In this document: positions 1 through 12,400 of the stretch, in pieces
Layout: every line of letters begins with the position of its first letter
Numbering within the stretch: position 1 is the stretch's first letter
Source of the DNA: Catenulispora sp. MAP5-51
GTDB lineage: Bacteria > Actinomycetota > Actinomycetes > Streptomycetales > Catenulisporaceae
Length of the DNA stretch: 64,000 nt
Assembly (NCBI RefSeq): GCF_041261205.1
Contig: NZ_JBGCCH010000030.1
Coordinates: 61,326-125,325, forward strand
Direction: 5' to 3'
Program-made: the position numbers and the translations under genes
Notes under the pieces: model-generated
Database searches by the model: none
Told to the model about the DNA's origin: nothing
What the model saw: the letters and a program-made list of their open reading frames with translations, nothing else

Positions 1-3000
1 CTTGATGACCCCGGCGACCCCGGCGGCGGCCTGTGGGTGGCCCAGGTTGGACTTGACCGAGCCGAGCCACAGCGGTCGGCCGGATTCGCGGTCGGCCCCG
101 TAGACCGCTTGCAGAGCGCTGATTTCGATCGGGTCGCCGAGCGTCGTGCCGGTACCGTGGCCCTCCACGGCGTCCACGTCGGCGGGGCGCAGGCCTGCTG
201 CGGCCAGCGCCTGGCGGATCACCCGCTGCTGGGCCAGGCCGTTGGGCGCGGTCAGCCCGTTGCTGGCACCGTCGTGGTTGACAGCCGAGCCGGAGACCAC
301 GGCGAGTACCCGGTGCCCGAGGCGCCGAGCCTCGGAAAGCGTCTCGACGGCCAGGACGCCGACGCCCTCGCCCCAGCCGGTGCCGTCCGCCGCGGCGGCG
401 AAGGACTTGCACCGCCCGTCGGCGGCCAAGCCGCGCTGCCGGCTGAAGTCGACGAACGTGTCCGGGGTCGCCATCACCGTCACGCCGCCGACCAGCGCGA
501 GCGTGCATTCCCCGGCCCGCAGCGCCTGGAGCGCCCAGTGCAGGGCGACCAGCGAGGAGGAGCACGCGGTGTCGACGGTCACGGTCGGCCCCTCCAGGCC
601 GAGCGCGTAGGCCACACGGCCGGACACGACACTGGCGAGGCTGCCGTTGCCCAGATGCCCGGCCAGTTCCTCAGGCACCTGCCGGCCGAGCCGGGTCGCC
701 CAGTCGTGGTACATCACCCCGGCGAACACGCCGGTCCGGCTGCCGCACAGCGTGTGCGGATCGATGCCCGCGCGTTCGAGGGCTTCCCAGGACGCTTCGA
801 GCAAGAGCCTTTGCTGCGGGTCCATGGCCCGGGCCTCGCGCGGGCTGATGTCGAAGAAGCCCGCGTCGAACTCGGCGGCGTCGTACAGGAAGCCGCCTTC
901 GTTCGCGTAGCTGGTGCCCGGCACCACACGGTCGGGGTCGTGGAGCGCGGCGAGATCCCAGCCGCGATCGGTCGGGAACGGGCCGACGGCGTCGACGCCG
1001 TCGGCCAGCAGGGTCCACAGGTCCTCAGGCGAGCCGACGCCGCCGGGGAAACGGCAGGCCATGCCGACGATCGCGATCGGCTCGTCGGTGCGGGCGGGGG
1101 CCGTGGGCGCGGTTTCCGCGACCGGCGCGGCCGACAACTGCTGCCCGAGGTAGTCAGCGAGAGAGCGCGGGTTCGGGTAGTCGAACACGAGCGTGGACGG
1201 AAGCGTCAACCCGAGCCGCTTCTGCAGAACGTTGCGCAGATCGACGGCGGCGAGGGAGTCGAAGCCGAGGTCGGTGAACGGCCGTCCCGGACTGATCGCC
1301 GCCGCGTCCTCGTGCCCAAGGACGCCCGCGATCAGCGATCGCACCAGATCGAGCAGAGCTGGCAGTGCGGGCACCGCAGTCGAGGACGGTGACGGCGCCG
1401 GGGCCGGAACGAGTTCGCGCAGCAGGGCGGGCACGCCGTCGGCGCGGGCCCGCAGCGCGGCGCGATCGACGGTGAGTGGAACGACCGAACTCAGCCCGCT
1501 GACGAGCGCCGCGTCCAGGGCCGCGAGACCCGCTTCGGGGGTCAGCGGCGTCAGGCCCTGCCGGGCCACGCGGTGGCGGGTGACGGCGTCCAGCCGAGCG
1601 GCCATGCCCTGCTCGCCCGACCAGGCGCCCCACGCGATCGAGGTGGCGGGCAAGCCCGCCGCAGCGCGTTCGGCGGCGAGGCCGTCCAGGTACGCGTTGG
1701 CCGCGGCGTAGTTGCCCTGGCCTGCGCCGTCCACCAGGGAGGCCGCGGACGAGAAGAGTATGAACGCGCGAAGGTCAAGATGGCAGGTCAGTTCGTGCAG
1801 ATTCCGGGCGCCGACGGCCTTGGGGCGGCAGACGGCGTCGAACTTCTCCCGGGTCAGGTCGGCGAGCAGGGCGTCGTCGAGGACGCCCGCCGTGTGGACG
1901 ACGGCGGTGAGCGGATGTTCCGCGGGGATCTCGCGCAGCGTCTCGGCCAGCGCGGCACGGTCGCCGACGTCGCACGACGCGATCCGGACCTGTGCTCCCA
2001 GCTCGCGAAGCTCCGCTGCGAGCGCGGAAGCACCGGGCGCGTCCGGGCCGCTCCGGCTCAGGAGCAGCAGGTTGCGCACCCCGTGGACGGCCACGAAGTG
2101 ACGGGCCGCCAGGGAGCCGAGGCCGCCGGTACCGCCGGTGATCAGGACCGTGCCGTGTTCGGGCCAGGACGACGGCGTCTGCGCCACGGCAGCGCTGCGG
2201 ACCAGCCGAGGCGCTGAGAACTCGCCACCACGCACCCGCAGTTCCGGCTCGCCGCAAGCAGCCGCCCGGGCAGCAAGATCCGGGGTCGGCTCGTCGGTAT
2301 CGGTGTCGGTGTCGGTGTCCAGGAGCACGAAACGGCCCGGGTGTTCGGCCTGGACCGCCCGGACCAGGCCGCGCACGGCCGCCGCGTTCGCTCCCTCGGA
2401 AATCGCCAGGACGAGCGGAGACCTCGCGTCGCCGCCCTCGGCGAGCCGACCGCAGAGAAGGTCCGTGACGTGGCAGAGCGCGTCCGTCAACTCGCCTGGC
2501 GTCTCAATATTCACGAACGCCGCATCCGAGATCGAGCCGCGCGATACGACAGACCGCCACGCGATCTCGTAGAGCGGTTCGGCGCGCGGGCCGCCGAACG
2601 TGCCGTTCGGAACCGGCCGGCTACGGAACCCCGCGATCGAGGCGACCGGAGTTCCGGACTCGTCGGCCAGATCCAGGGCGACGCCGCCGTCGTCCGGATG
2701 CGAAGTGATGCGCGCGCGCAGCACGGAGGCGCCTGGGGCATACGCGGTCACGCCCCGCCAGGCGAACGGAAGCCGGATCTCGCCCGGCTCGCGGGCCTCA
2801 CCCTCGGCGAAGTCGGTGGCGTGCAGCACCGCGTCCAGCAATGCCGGGTGCAGCAGGTGGGCGCTCGCTTCGACCGCTTCCGGCAGGGCGACTTCGGCGA
2901 AGACCTCGCCGCCGCGCTTCCAGACGGCGCGCAGACAACGGAACGTCGGACCGTAGCGGTAGCCCTCATCGGCCAGACTCTCGTACAGATCAGCGATGTC

Positions 3001-6000
3001 GACCGGCTCCGCACCCGTCGGCGGCCACTCGGCCAGGCCGACGTACGACGGTCCGGCCTGCGTGGTCAGGACGGCTGTGGCGTAGCGCGTCCACGGCGCA
3101 CCCTCTTGCTCGCTACGCGCGTGGAACTCGACATTCGCGCGACCGTCCGGTCCGGGCGGTGCCACGACGGCCTGCAAGGCGAGACCGCCCGTCGCCGGGA
3201 GCACCAGCGGCGCGAGCAGCGTCAGCTCCTCCACCGCCGCACGACCGACGAGCTTCGCCGTGTGCAGCGCCAGGTCCACGAAGGCCGTGCCCGGCAGCAC
3301 GCAGGAGCCTGCGATGACGTGCTCGCCGAGCCAGGGCGCGGAATCCGCCGAGAGCCGTCCGGTCAGCACGGTCGCACCGCTGTCCGCGAGCCCGACGGCG
3401 GCCGTCAGCAGCGGATGCCGGGAAACGCTCTGCCCGAACAGTGCCGCGTCCACGCGGGCCGAGGCCGAAGGGGCGAGCCAGTAGCGCCGCCGCTGGAACG
3501 GGTAGGTGGGCAGCTCGACGCGGCGCGCGCCGGTTCCAGCGTAGAACGCGCCGCGATCGACCGGCGTGCCGCGTACGTACGCGGTGGCCACGGCGGTGAG
3601 AACGGTCTCCGGCTCCGGGCGATCGCGACGCAGCATCGGCAGGAACTCGATGCCCGCATCCTCGACGCAGTCACGGGCCATCGCTGACAGGACCGCGTCC
3701 GGGCCGAGTTCGAGCACTGTGCGTGCCCCGGCGGCGGCCAGCGCGCCCACGCCTTCGGCGAACCGCACGGTCTCGCGCACATGCCGCACCCAGTATTCGG
3801 GAGTGCACAGCTCATCGCCGGTCGCCGGGCCACCGGTCAGGTTGGAGATGACCGGGATGCGCGGCGGGTGGTACTCGACGATGCTCAGGATCCTGCGGAA
3901 GTCGTCGAGCATCGGTTCCATCAGCGCCGAGTGGAACGCATGCGACACGCGTAGCCGAGTTGTCCTGCGCCCCTCGGTGGCCAAACGCCTCAAGACCATG
4001 TCGAGGTCGGCTTCGGGGCCGGACAGGACGACCGACTCGGGACCGTTGACCGCGGCGATGCCCACGCCGCCGGTCAAAAGAGGCCTGACATAGTCCTCGG
4101 TCGCATTGACGGCTGCCATCGCGCCGCCCTCGGGCAGCGCCTGCATCAGCCGCCCGCGCGCGGCGACCACGGCGCACGCGTCCGGGACCGACCACACGCC
4201 CGCGACGTGTGCGGCCGTGAGTTCACCGATCGAGTGACCGAGCAGGACGTCCGGGCGCACCCCCCAGGACTCGACCAGCCGGTAGAGAGCGACTTCGAGG
4301 GCGAACAGGGCGCACTGCGCGTAGCCGGTGAGCTGGAGCGTCGCGGCGTCCACGCCGTACAGCACCTCGCGCAGCGGCCGATCGAGCTGCAGATCGAGGT
4401 GGCCGACGATCTCATCGAAGGCGTCGGCGAACACCGGGAAGGCCTCGTGCAGTGCGCCACCCATGCCAAGGCGCTGCGAACCCTGCCCGGTGAAGAGCAT
4501 GGCGAGCCCGCCTGCCGCGGCCATACCTTGGACCAGCCTGGTTTCGGCACCACCGGCCGCCAGCGCGTCCAGCCCGCTCAGAGCGTCCGCGCGGTCTGCG
4601 GCGAGGACGACGGCCCGGTGCACAAGCGAGGCGCGCGTGGTCGCGAGCGAGTATCCAACGTCCGCCAGCGCGTTGGCCTCCTCGCCCAGGACGGATGCCA
4701 GGGAGCGGGCCTGCGCACGCAGGGCCGAGTCGCTTCGTGCGGAAAGCATGATGGGCAACGGAGATACCGGCACGCCGGAGTCGGTCTCCGCGTCTCCATC
4801 AGTCTCCACCGCTGCGGGCGCCTGCTCGACGATGACATGCGCGTTGGTGCCGCTGATCCCGAAGGAGGAGACGGCGGCGCGGCGGGGCCGGTCCACGGTC
4901 GGCCACGGACGCTGCCCGGTCAACAGTCGTACTCCCCCGGCTGACCAGTCCACGTGCGGGGTGGGTTCGTCCACGTGCAGGGTCGCCGGCAACGCCGCGT
5001 TCCGCAGAGCCATGATCATCTTGGTCAGGCCCGCCGCGCCCGCGGCGGCTTGGGCGTGGCCGATGTTGGACTTGACCGACCCGAGCCACAGCGGGGTTTC
5101 CGGGTCGCGGTCCCGGCCGTACGTCGCCAGCAGCGCCTGGGCCTCGATCGGGTCGCCGAGCGTGGTCCCGGTGCCGTGTGCCTCGACGGCGTCCACGTCG
5201 GCGGCCGAGAGCCCGGCGTCGGCCAACGCGGCCCGGATGAGCTTGCGCTGCGCCAGGCCGTTCGGCGCCGTCAGCCCGTTCGACGCGCCGTCCTGATTCA
5301 CCGCGCTCCCCCGGACCACGGCGAGGACCGGATGTCCGGCCCTGCGCGCGTCGGAGAGGCGTTCGAGGACGAAGATGCCGACGCCCTCGGCGAACCCGGT
5401 GCCGTCCGCGGCGGCGGCGAACGCCTTCACCCGCCCGTCGGCCGCCAGACCGCGCTGCCGGGAGAAGGCGGTGAAGGTGCCGGGACCGCCCATCACCGCG
5501 ACGCCGCCGGCGAGTGCGAGCGTGCACTCGCCGCGCCGCAGCGACTGGACGGCCAGGTGCAGGGCGACCAGGGAGCCGGAGCACGCGGTGTCCACGGTCA
5601 GCGCCGGGCCTTCGAGCCCGAAGGCGTAGGCGACCCGGCCGGAGACGACGCTGGGCGCCGCGCCCGCCAGCAGGTAGCCGTCCAGACCGTCCGCCGCCTC
5701 GTGGAGCCGCGGGCCGTATTCCTGGGGCTCGGCGCCGATGAACACGCCCGTGGCCGAACCGCGCAGCGCACTCGGATCGATGCCGGCGCGCTCCAGCGCC
5801 TCCCAGGACGTCTCCAGCACCACGCGCTGCTGCGGGTCCATCGCGGCGGCCTCGCGCGGGGAGATGCCGAAGAAGTCGGCGTCGAACTCCGCGGCGTCCG
5901 CAAGGAACCCGCCGGTGCGCACGTACGCGCTTCCGGGGGTGTCCGGGTCCGGATCGTAGAGCCCTTCGAGGTCCCAGCCGCGGTCGGTGGGGAAGTCGCC

Positions 6001-6471
6001 GCTGACGTGCCATCCGTCGGCCACCAGCTGCCACAGGGCTTCCGGCGAGTCCGCCCCGCCCGGGAAGCGGCAGCCGATGCCGACGACGGCCACCGGTTCG
6101 TCGGACGCGGACCGGCCCGAAGCGGGGATACCCGTCTGCTCCGCGTCCACCTCCGTCTCCGTGCCGAAGAGCAGCGCGAGCAGGTGCCGGGCCAGATCGG
6201 CCGGCGTCGGGTGGTCGAAGGCGACGGCGACCGGGAGCGCCAGACCGGTGTCGGCGCTGAGCCGGCCGTGCAGGGCGACCGCGCCCAGGGAGTCCAGACC
6301 GAGGCTTTGGAAGCTGCGGTCCGGCTCCGCCGCCTCGGTGGCGCCCGGCCTGATCTCACGCACCACCGCGGTGACGCGGTCCTGGACGAGGCGGACGAGG
6401 TACCGTTCGCGCTCGGCGGCGGGGAGGGCGGCCAGTGCGGCGGTCAGGTGAACGGGATCCGGTGTGCTCAT
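1..6471 (-). CDS. Modular type I polyketide synthase, loading ACP + module 1 + start of module 2 (3' end outside window)
   Basis: First PKS of a macrolactam-type assembly line. The 2157 visible codons give ACP (Ser61 in LGLDSLG), KS (about 125-550; Cys297, His432), AT (Ser747 in GHSIGE; HAFH near residue 843, both malonyl-CoA signatures), DH (His1051 in an HxxxGxxxxP motif), KR (GGTGGLG; Tyr1588; an LDD motif, hence B-type), ACP (Ser1739) and a second KS (from about 1796; Cys1970) that continues past base 1. There is no ER, so module 1 should leave an alkene. The N-terminal ACP has no loading AT or KSQ, as in VinP1, where a separate acyltransferase loads the beta-amino acyl starter. The ATG overlaps the stop of the upstream mutase gene (ATGA), implying translational coupling. 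Domains are read directly; starter identity is inferred from neighbours. Confidence 0.93.
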   Translation of the reverse strand, partial: MSTPDPVHLTAALAALPAAERERYLVRLVQDRVTAVVREIRPGATEAAEPDRSFQSLGLDSLGAVALHGRLSADTGLALPVAVAFDHPTPADLARHLLALLFGTETEVDAEQTGIPASGRSASDEPVAVVGIGCRFPGGADSPEALWQLVADGWHVSGDFPTDRGWDLEGLYDPDPDTPGSAYVRTGGFLADAAEFDADFFGISPREAAAMDPQQRVVLETSWEALERAGIDPSALRGSATGVFIGAEPQEYGPRLHEAADGLDGYLLAGAAPSVVSGRVAYAFGLEGPALTVDTACSGSLVALHLAVQSLRRGECTLALAGGVAVMGGPGTFTAFSRQRGLAADGRVKAFAAAADGTGFAEGVGIFVLERLSDARRAGHPVLAVVRGSAVNQDGASNGLTAPNGLAQRKLIRAALADAGLSAADVDAVEAHGTGTTLGDPIEAQALLATYGRDRDPETPLWLGSVKSNIGHAQAAAGAAGLTKMIMALRNAALPATLHVDEPTPHVDWSAGGVRLLTGQRPWPTVDRPRRAAVSSFGISGTNAHVIVEQAPAAVETDGDAETDSGVPVSPLPIMLSARSDSALRAQARSLASVLGEEANALADVGYSLATTRASLVHRAVVLAADRADALSGLDALAAGGAETRLVQGMAAAGGLAMLFTGQGSQRLGMGGALHEAFPVFADAFDEIVGHLDLQLDRPLREVLYGVDAATLQLTGYAQCALFALEVALYRLVESWGVRPDVLLGHSIGELTAAHVAGVWSVPDACAVVAARGRLMQALPEGGAMAAVNATEDYVRPLLTGGVGIAAVNGPESVVLSGPEADLDMVLRRLATEGRRTTRLRVSHAFHSALMEPMLDDFRRILSIVEYHPPRIPVISNLTGGPATGDELCTPEYWVRHVRETVRFAEGVGALAAAGARTVLELGPDAVLSAMARDCVEDAGIEFLPMLRRDRPEPETVLTAVATAYVRGTPVDRGAFYAGTGARRVELPTYPFQRRRYWLAPSASARVDAALFGQSVSRHPLLTAAVGLADSGATVLTGRLSADSAPWLGEHVIAGSCVLPGTAFVDLALHTAKLVGRAAVEELTLLAPLVLPATGGLALQAVVAPPGPDGRANVEFHARSEQEGAPWTRYATAVLTTQAGPSYVGLAEWPPTGAEPVDIADLYESLADEGYRYGPTFRCLRAVWKRGGEVFAEVALPEAVEASAHLLHPALLDAVLHATDFAEGEAREPGEIRLPFAWRGVTAYAPGASVLRARITSHPDDGGVALDLADESGTPVASIAGFRSRPVPNGTFGGPRAEPLYEIAWRSVVSRGSISDAAFVNIETPGELTDALCHVTDLLCGRLAEGGDARSPLVLAISEGANAAAVRGLVRAVQAEHPGRFVLLDTDTDTDTDEPTPDLAARAAACGEPELRVRGGEFSAPRLVRSAAVAQTPSSWPEHGTVLITGGTGGLGSLAARHFVAVHGVRNLLLLSRSGPDAPGASALAAELRELGAQVRIASCDVGDRAALAETLREIPAEHPLTAVVHTAGVLDDALLADLTREKFDAVCRPKAVGARNLHELTCHLDLRAFILFSSAASLVDGAGQGNYAAANAYLDGLAAERAAAGLPATSIAWGAWSGEQGMAARLDAVTRHRVARQGLTPLTPEAGLAALDAALVSGLSSVVPLTVDRAALRARADGVPALLRELVPAPAPSPSSTAVPALPALLDLVRSLIAGVLGHEDAAAISPGRPFTDLGFDSLAAVDLRNVLQKRLGLTLPSTLVFDYPNPRSLADYLGQQLSAAPVAETAPTAPARTDEPIAIVGMACRFPGGVGSPEDLWTLLADGVDAVGPFPTDRGWDLAALHDPDRVVPGTSYANEGGFLYDAAEFDAGFFDISPREARAMDPQQRLLLEASWEALERAGIDPHTLCGSRTGVFAGVMYHDWATRLGRQVPEELAGHLGNGSLASVVSGRVAYALGLEGPTVTVDTACSSSLVALHWALQALRAGECTLALVGGVTVMATPDTFVDFSRQRGLAADGRCKSFAAAADGTGWGEGVGVLAVETLSEARRLGHRVLAVVSGSAVNHDGASNGLTAPNGLAQQRVIRQALAAAGLRPADVDAVEGHGTGTTLGDPIEISALQAVYGADRESGRPLWLGSVKSNLGHPQAAAGVAGVIK

Positions 6472-7754
6472 CGCCGAAGTGCTCCGCGGTTGTGGTGTGC
6501 GACGGGGACTGGACCGGCGGTCAGCGCCGCCGCGTCGAAGGTCTGCTGGACGTAGGAGAGCGAGGCCAGGAAATCGGCCGCGGTCCACGGGCCGTCGTCC
6601 GTGCGGGCAACGAGGCCGCCGAGCGGCAGCGCGCCGATCTCGGCCCACCCGAGCCGCCCGTCCGGGCCGATCCGGCCGCGCGCCCGCCCGGCGTTGTCGG
6701 GGTGGATGCAGTAGGGGACGTCGAGCAGCCCACGTGCGAAAGCGCGCAGGAGCGCATCGCCCAGATCGGCCGCCTGGTCCACAACGGCGTCGATGAGGAC
6801 CCGCGCCTCCCGGTAGACCGGGCCGCCGTCGTGCGCGAAGTCCGGCGCCGGGGCCCCGGCCGCCCGGCGGGCCGCCGCGTCGGCGTATTCGAGGGCTGCC
6901 ACGTTCTCCGCGATGGTCGGGATCCGCACGGCCTCGGCGACGGTCTTGACGATCAGGCGTTGCGCCCCGCCGGCCACGGCAAGCTCTGCGGCGCCGGCGA
7001 GCAACGCCCTGGCCCCTTCCGGGGTGCTGGGATAGCGGCCCATGTAGGCGTAGACGACGACATGCCAGTCGCCGGTCAGCAGCTCGGCGCACAGCCGCCG
7101 CAGCGCCGCCAGGGCCTCCAGATCCTGGCCGGGGTGGGTCTGCTGGGCATAGCTGACCGAGACGTCGGCGACACCGTGCTGCTGGAAGAACATCGCCTCC
7201 AGCACGCTGAGCGCGACCAGCTCGCTCGGCGGGCACAGCTGGCCGAGCATGCAGCCGCCGAACGTCTCCAGATGCGGCCGTTCGGCGGCGCCGGTCATCA
7301 GCTCGCAGACCTCCCGCCAGTTGCGGACGGACTCCGCGAGCGGGGTGCGCCCGTAGGGCAGACAGTAGGAGACCGGACCGCCCTCGGTGGCGTACAGCCC
7401 GGCCTCGATCAGCGCTTTGATGATCCGCCGGGGCCGTGCGGAGCCGTGCCGCACCTGGACCGGGAACCCCTCATCTCGGACCCCGTCGAGCATGGCGCGG
7501 GTGGTGGCGGCCGGGTGGCTCGCGATCGGGTATCCGTTGAGCGTGGCTCGGCTGCGCAGTGCCTCGGCGAGCGCCGCCATGTCGTCCAGCCGCGTATAGC
7601 TGTCGACGGTGATCGTGCCGACCGTGGCGGCGGCCGCGTGCCGGGTGGCGACCAAGCCGGCCCGCATGACCTCCGGCGATCCGAAACCCATGCGCGGCTG
7701 CACGACCAGCCGCCCGGCCGCGTGAGCGCGGCGGACGGCCTCACCGAAGCTCAC
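6468..7754 (-). CDS. Glutamate mutase epsilon-type subunit (macrolactam starter pathway, VinI-like)
   Basis: Catalytic subunit of a B12-dependent glutamate mutase, expected to rearrange L-glutamate to (2S,3S)-3-methylaspartate together with the small subunit just upstream. About 428 residues, slightly shorter than fermentative MutE. Family-like segments include [14 protein letters not shown] at the N-terminus, [21 protein letters not shown], and [13 protein letters not shown] at 7754 is taken as the start because it begins the conserved VSFGEAV segment; it overlaps the small-subunit gene by 14 bp. Its stop overlaps the PKS start (ATGA). In vicenistatin and fluvirucin pathways this pair supplies the precursor of the 3-aminoisobutyrate or 3-aminobutyrate-type starter. 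Confidence 0.88.
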   Translation of the reverse strand: MSFGEAVRRAHAAGRLVVQPRMGFGSPEVMRAGLVATRHAAAATVGTITVDSYTRLDDMAALAEALRSRATLNGYPIASHPAATTRAMLDGVRDEGFPVQVRHGSARPRRIIKALIEAGLYATEGGPVSYCLPYGRTPLAESVRNWREVCELMTGAAERPHLETFGGCMLGQLCPPSELVALSVLEAMFFQQHGVADVSVSYAQQTHPGQDLEALAALRRLCAELLTGDWHVVVYAYMGRYPSTPEGARALLAGAAELAVAGGAQRLIVKTVAEAVRIPTIAENVAALEYADAAARRAAGAPAPDFAHDGGPVYREARVLIDAVVDQAADLGDALLRAFARGLLDVPYCIHPDNAGRARGRIGPDGRLGWAEIGALPLGGLVARTDDGPWTAADFLASLSYVQQTFDAAALTAGPVPVAHHNRGALRR

Positions 7755-8220
7755 GCGAGGCCCCCACCGTGAGTTCGTGCACGAACCGGCGCAGCAGCAC
7801 CGGGCCGTCCGACGCGTCGTCGAAGACCGCGTCGAACCCGGCGGCGGCCAGGTCGGCGCCGATCCGCGGATCGGCGCCGCCGACACCGAGCTTGCCGCCG
7901 ATCACCACCGGCAGGGTGCGCAGCGCGCCGTCCGCGCGCAGCTTGCGGATCAGCCGCAGTCCGTCCTGCCCGCCATGTCCGTTGATGCTGCTGAGCACCA
8001 CGAAGATCGGCTGGAGCCGCAGACAGGTCGAGATGAGCAGTTCGTCGGGTACGCAGGATCCGAGATTGACGACCGGGTAGCCGAGTTCCTCGACGAGCAG
8101 TTGCAGGTAGACGAGGTTCCAGGTGTGCGCGTCCGAGGACGTGCCGCTGACGATCACGGGACCTTCCCGCTCCCGCTCCCGGTCCCGCTCCGTAGCGTCG
8201 AGCGTGAGCGCCATGTTCAC
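7741..8220 (-). CDS. Glutamate mutase sigma-type subunit, B12-binding (VinH-like)
   Basis: Small cobalamin-binding subunit partnering the adjacent large mutase subunit. The flavodoxin-like B12 fold is recognisable from SGTSSDAHTWN, VVNLGSCVPDELL, VLSSINGHGGQDG and GGKLGVGG. The lower-ligand motif is normally DxHxxG; here it reads DAHTWN, so the ligand His is kept but the final Gly is Asn. The start is either GTG 8220, which overlaps the upstream decarboxylase stop as GTGA, or ATG 8214. An Arg/Glu/Asp-rich stretch (ATERDREREREGP) precedes the first beta strand. Located in a tight operon with decarboxylase and large subunit. Confidence 0.85.
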   Translation of the reverse strand: MNMALTLDATERDREREREGPVIVSGTSSDAHTWNLVYLQLLVEELGYPVVNLGSCVPDELLISTCLRLQPIFVVLSSINGHGGQDGLRLIRKLRADGALRTLPVVIGGKLGVGGADPRIGADLAAAGFDAVFDDASDGPVLLRRFVHELTVGASRELR

Positions 8221-9461
8221 CGCCGGGCCTGCTCGACGTGGGTGCGGCGCGGTTCCAGGCGCGTGGCCGAGACGACCTCGCCGCCGCGCAGCGTCACCTC
8301 GACGGGAGCGGGCCGGCTCAGGAAGTGCACCAGACTCGCGGACAGGCCATAGGCGCCGACGTTCGGGATCGTCACCAGATCTCCGGGCGCCAGCGACGGC
8401 AGCTCGACGTTCCGGCCGAGGCTGTCGCCCGGTGTGCACAGCGGCCCGACCAGGCTGCCGCGCTCGGCCGCCGGCTCCTGGCCCGGTTCGAACTGGACGG
8501 CGGCCGGCAGCAGGCGGCCGATCCCGGACAGGCCGCCCAGGACGTTGATGCCCGCGTCGAGCACGACGAACGGACCGCCGCGGCCCCGCTTGACGTTGAC
8601 CACCCGGGCCACCAGGCACCCGCTCCCGGCCACGAGGTAGCGTCCTGATTCGCACACCGGCCGCGGCCGGCCGGCACGCCAGTCCGGCAGATGCAGGTCG
8701 AGCAGGCGGGCGAGTTCGGCGCGCAGCTTCGGATACGGCGTGCGGCGGCCCGGCACCGCGTACGGGGCGGCGAATCCCCCGCCGAGGTCCAGCAGCTCCA
8801 GCGGAAGGCCGTGATCGCGGCCGAGGGCGGCGGCCGTCTCGATGACGTGCTCGTACTCGGTGAGCAGGCTGTCGGCGTCGGCGGCGTTGCTCATGGTGAA
8901 GAAGTGCGCGCCGACCACCCGGGTGCCGGGCGTGCGCAGGAGCTCGGGCAGGATCTCGGCTATGGTCTCGCCGTCGATGCCGAACTGGGAGGGCCGCCCG
9001 GTCATCCGGATGCCGGTGGCCGCGCCGGCCGAAGCGATGTTCAACCGGAGCAGGCAGCGCGCGGTGACGCCGTGCCGCAGCGCCGCAGCGCCGATGTGCC
9101 GCAGGTCCGACGGGGACTCGGCGGAGAAGGTGCGCACGCCGAGGCTGATCGCCCGGTCGAGTTCGGCGTCGGTCTTGCCGGGCCCGGTGTACAGGCAGTT
9201 CCCGGCCGGGTGGCCGCCGGCCAGCGCCGCGTCCAGTTCGCCGGTCGAGCTGACCTCGGCCCGGCACACCCGCTCCGCGCCCTCGCGCGCCGCTCGGACG
9301 AGGTCGACATGCGGGTTGGCCTTCAGCGCATAGTAGAGCTCGAATCCTTCGGGCAACGACGCGACCAGCTCGTCGCGCGCCGTGGTCACCTCGTCGAGGT
9401 CGTAGACGTACAACGGGGTGCCGTAGCGTTCGGCCAGCTCGGCAACGTCGGGCGCGGTCAT
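8217..9461 (-). CDS. PLP-dependent decarboxylase for carrier-bound 3-methylaspartate (VinO-like)
   Basis: Fold type III, diaminopimelate/ornithine decarboxylase-like enzyme of 414 residues. The PLP lysine is Lys47 in YYALKANPH; phosphate-binding GGGF appears in LLDLGGGFAAPY; the partner Cys/Asp region is visible as GPLCTPGDSLG. In vicenistatin biosynthesis the homologous VinO decarboxylates 3-methylaspartyl-ACP to 3-aminoisobutyryl-ACP, and the same role is inferred here because the gene lies between the glutamate mutase and the aminoacyl ligase. ATG 9461 overlaps the ligase stop (ATGA). Confidence 0.88.
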   Translation of the reverse strand: MTAPDVAELAERYGTPLYVYDLDEVTTARDELVASLPEGFELYYALKANPHVDLVRAAREGAERVCRAEVSSTGELDAALAGGHPAGNCLYTGPGKTDAELDRAISLGVRTFSAESPSDLRHIGAAALRHGVTARCLLRLNIASAGAATGIRMTGRPSQFGIDGETIAEILPELLRTPGTRVVGAHFFTMSNAADADSLLTEYEHVIETAAALGRDHGLPLELLDLGGGFAAPYAVPGRRTPYPKLRAELARLLDLHLPDWRAGRPRPVCESGRYLVAGSGCLVARVVNVKRGRGGPFVVLDAGINVLGGLSGIGRLLPAAVQFEPGQEPAAERGSLVGPLCTPGDSLGRNVELPSLAPGDLVTIPNVGAYGLSASLVHFLSRPAPVEVTLRGGEVVSATRLEPRRTHVEQARR

Positions 9462-12400
9462 CGGCGGGCCCGGTCCGCGGTCGCGTGCGCCGCGTCGATC
9501 AGGCGGGCCAGTTCGGCGGTCGCGTTCTTTCCGTGCGCGGTCAACGGGAACTCGGCCACGACATGGCAGATCGCGGGCACCTTGGCCGGCTCCAGACGGC
9601 GCGCGAGTTCGCGGAGCACTGTGTGCCCGGGCAGGTCGGCTTCCACACACAGCGCGAGGTCGCGCTCCCCGTCCGGCGGGACCGCGCCGGCCGCGCGAAC
9701 GCCGGGGATGTCCATCGCGGCGGCCTCGATCTCCAAGGTGCTCATCCGGATTCCCTTGCGTTTGAACATGTCGTCGCGGCGGCCCTCGAAGTAGAGGTAG
9801 CCGTCCTCGTCGAGGCGGCCGTAGTCGCCGGTGTGCAGCCGGGGCTCGCCGGTGGCCGGATCGCGGCGGAAGGCGCGGGCGGTCAGTTCCGCGGACCGCC
9901 AGTAGCCGGGCATCACGTGCCGGCCGGCCGCGACGATCTCCCCGGTCTGCCCGGGCGGCAGCTCGCGCCCGGCGTCGTCGAGGATCAGCACTCTGGTACC
10001 GGGCAGCGGCAGGCCCACCGAGTCGGGCCGTTGGTCGTCCTGGTCCGGGGGCATGATCGAGATGCGCTTGCACTCGGTCTGCCCGAACTGCCGCACCACG
10101 CGTGTCCCGGGGAACGCCGCCCGCAGCGCCTCCGTCGTGGACGCGGGCAGCGCGGCGCCGGTGTTGGTGAACAGACGGACCGGGGCGCGGCCGGCGGAGG
10201 AGTCCTCGCGGGCGGCGAGCGTGGTCAGCATCGCGGCGAGTGAGGGCACGATCGGCACGATCGTCGCTCCGACCTCGCGCATCCGGCGCAGCAGGGCGAG
10301 GTCGGACTCCTCTCCCGCGAGCACGATCTGCGACCGGCCCAGGCAGGCCAGCAGGACCTTGTAGAGGCCGTAGTCCCAGGACAGCGGGAAGCGGCAGAAG
10401 ACCACGTCGTCCGGCCGGTAGCCGAGCACCGCCTGAATGGCGCGGGCGGCGAAGGTGATCTGGGCGTGCGGTTCGATCACGCCTTTGGGCTCCGCGGTGC
10501 TGCCCGAGGTGTAGACGAGTACTGCGACATCCTCCGGGTGCGCCCCGGCGGCCTTGGCCCGCGCGCCTTGCTCGCGCAGCGACTCGACTTCGCGCCAGAC
10601 ATCGTCGAAGCCGTGTACCGGGGTGTCGGTGAGCTCGCGCAGCCGCGGCGTCTCGGCGTCGGCGGCGACGATCAGCCGGGGCTCGGCGCTGTCGATGACC
10701 GATCCGAGATGGAAGGGCTTCATCGCCGGGTTGATCGGGACGAACACCGCGCCGTGCCGGGAGGTCCCGTAGAACATCGCGGTCTGCGGGCGCGCGGTGG
10801 GCAACTGGACGAGGATCCGGTCGCCGGGGCCGACACCGTGCCCGGCCAGCCAGGCGGCGAAGGCGTGGCTGTGCTCGTCGAGTTCGCGGTAGGTCCACGC
10901 GCCGACCGCGTCGCGCACCGCCGTGGCGTCGGGGACCTCGCCCGCGGCTTCGTCGAGCAGTGTGTGGACGAAGGCGGCCGGACCGTTCGCCACGAAAGGG
11001 GCCTCCGGCACGGCCGGGTGCAGCGCGAGCGCGTGTTCGGTCAGCCGGGCGCGGTCGATCTTCCGGTTGGCGTTCACAGGGAATTCCTCCACGTGGTGGA
11101 AGTGACGCGGCACCACGGTCTCGGGCAGCGTTTCGCGCAGTCGTACGGCGAGCTCGACGGGGCGCACGGTCTCGCCGGTGTAGAACACGACGAGTTCGGT
11201 GGTGCCGTGCTTCGGGACGCCGACCACGACCGCGTCGCGCACCGGGGTCCCGGTGCGCAGCGCGTGCTCGACCTCGGCGGGTTCGATACGCCAGCCGTGC
11301 ACCTGGACCTGGGAGTCCGCACGGCCCAGGTAGGCCAGTTCGCTCCCTTCGATCCGGCGCACACGGTCGCCGGTGCGGTACCAGCGCCGGCCCTCGCGGT
11401 GCACGAACCGGCCGGTCTCGTCGGCCGGGTCGAGGTAGCCGGGGCTCAGCTGCGGCCCGGTGACGCAGAGCTCGCCCTCGTCCTCGACGGCCCGGCCGGC
11501 CTCGTCGAGCAGGACATGGTCGTGTCCGCCGTGCACGCTCCCGATGGGCACGACGCCGTTGACTGCCAGCGCGGCCGAACGCGGCTCCGACCACCGGTGT
11601 GCGGCGACGGTCACGGTCAGCTCGGTGGGTCCGTAAAGGTTCTCAAGGGTCGAATTCGACGCGGCGCGCTGCCAATCGGCGGCGTCGCGGCACAGCAGCG
11701 GCTCGCCGGCGAACAGGGACCAGCGCAGGCCCGGCAGGGAACCGGGGAACAGTCCGCTGGTGCGCCGGGCCAGCGCGATCGCTCCGGGAGTGGAGAACCA
11801 CACGGTGACTCGCCGCTCGTTCAGGAACGCGGGCAGATCGCGGTAGGCGTACGGCGGCACGGTCTGCAGGCTCGCCCCCGCACCCCACGCGGTGAACAGA
11901 TCGAAGACGGCGCAGTCGAAGTTCAGGTCGAAGGACTGCGAGAAGACGTCGCCGGGGCCGAAGTCGTAGCGGGCGTCGAGCAGCCCGAAGTAGTGCCCGG
12001 TCGCGCCGTGCGTGACAGCCACGCCCTTGGGACGCCCGGTTGATCCCGAGGTGAACAGGATGAAGGCGGGATCCTCGGGGCGGACGCCGCGGGGCTCGTC
12101 GAGCGCGGTCGACGCGGCAGTGAATCCGGGCCCGAACACGACGACATCCGCGCGATCGCCGAGCAGTTCGGATGTGAGCGCCGTACCCCACTCGTCGACG
12201 ACGAGCGCGGTGGCGCCGGATGCTTCGAGCATCCGCCGGGTGCGGGCCGCGGGGAAGTCGGGGCGGAGCGGCACGACCGCGGCCCCGGCGTACAGACCGG
12301 CGAGGATGCCCGCGTAGGCGGCCGGTTCCTTGTCCGCGAGGACCGCGACTGTGCGGGCGCCGGTCTCGGCAAGGGCCCCGGCCTGCCGCAGTGCCCTGTC

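Noticed and set aside
37..6555. Several long plus-strand open frames opposite the PKS
   Set aside because: They are GC-bias shadows; the minus strand gives one uninterrupted 2157-codon frame with every PKS motif.
8217..11594. A 1125-codon minus-strand frame joining ligase DNA to the decarboxylase
   Set aside because: Only the part from ATG 9461 encodes a protein-like sequence; the upstream part is an Arg-rich shadow of the ligase.
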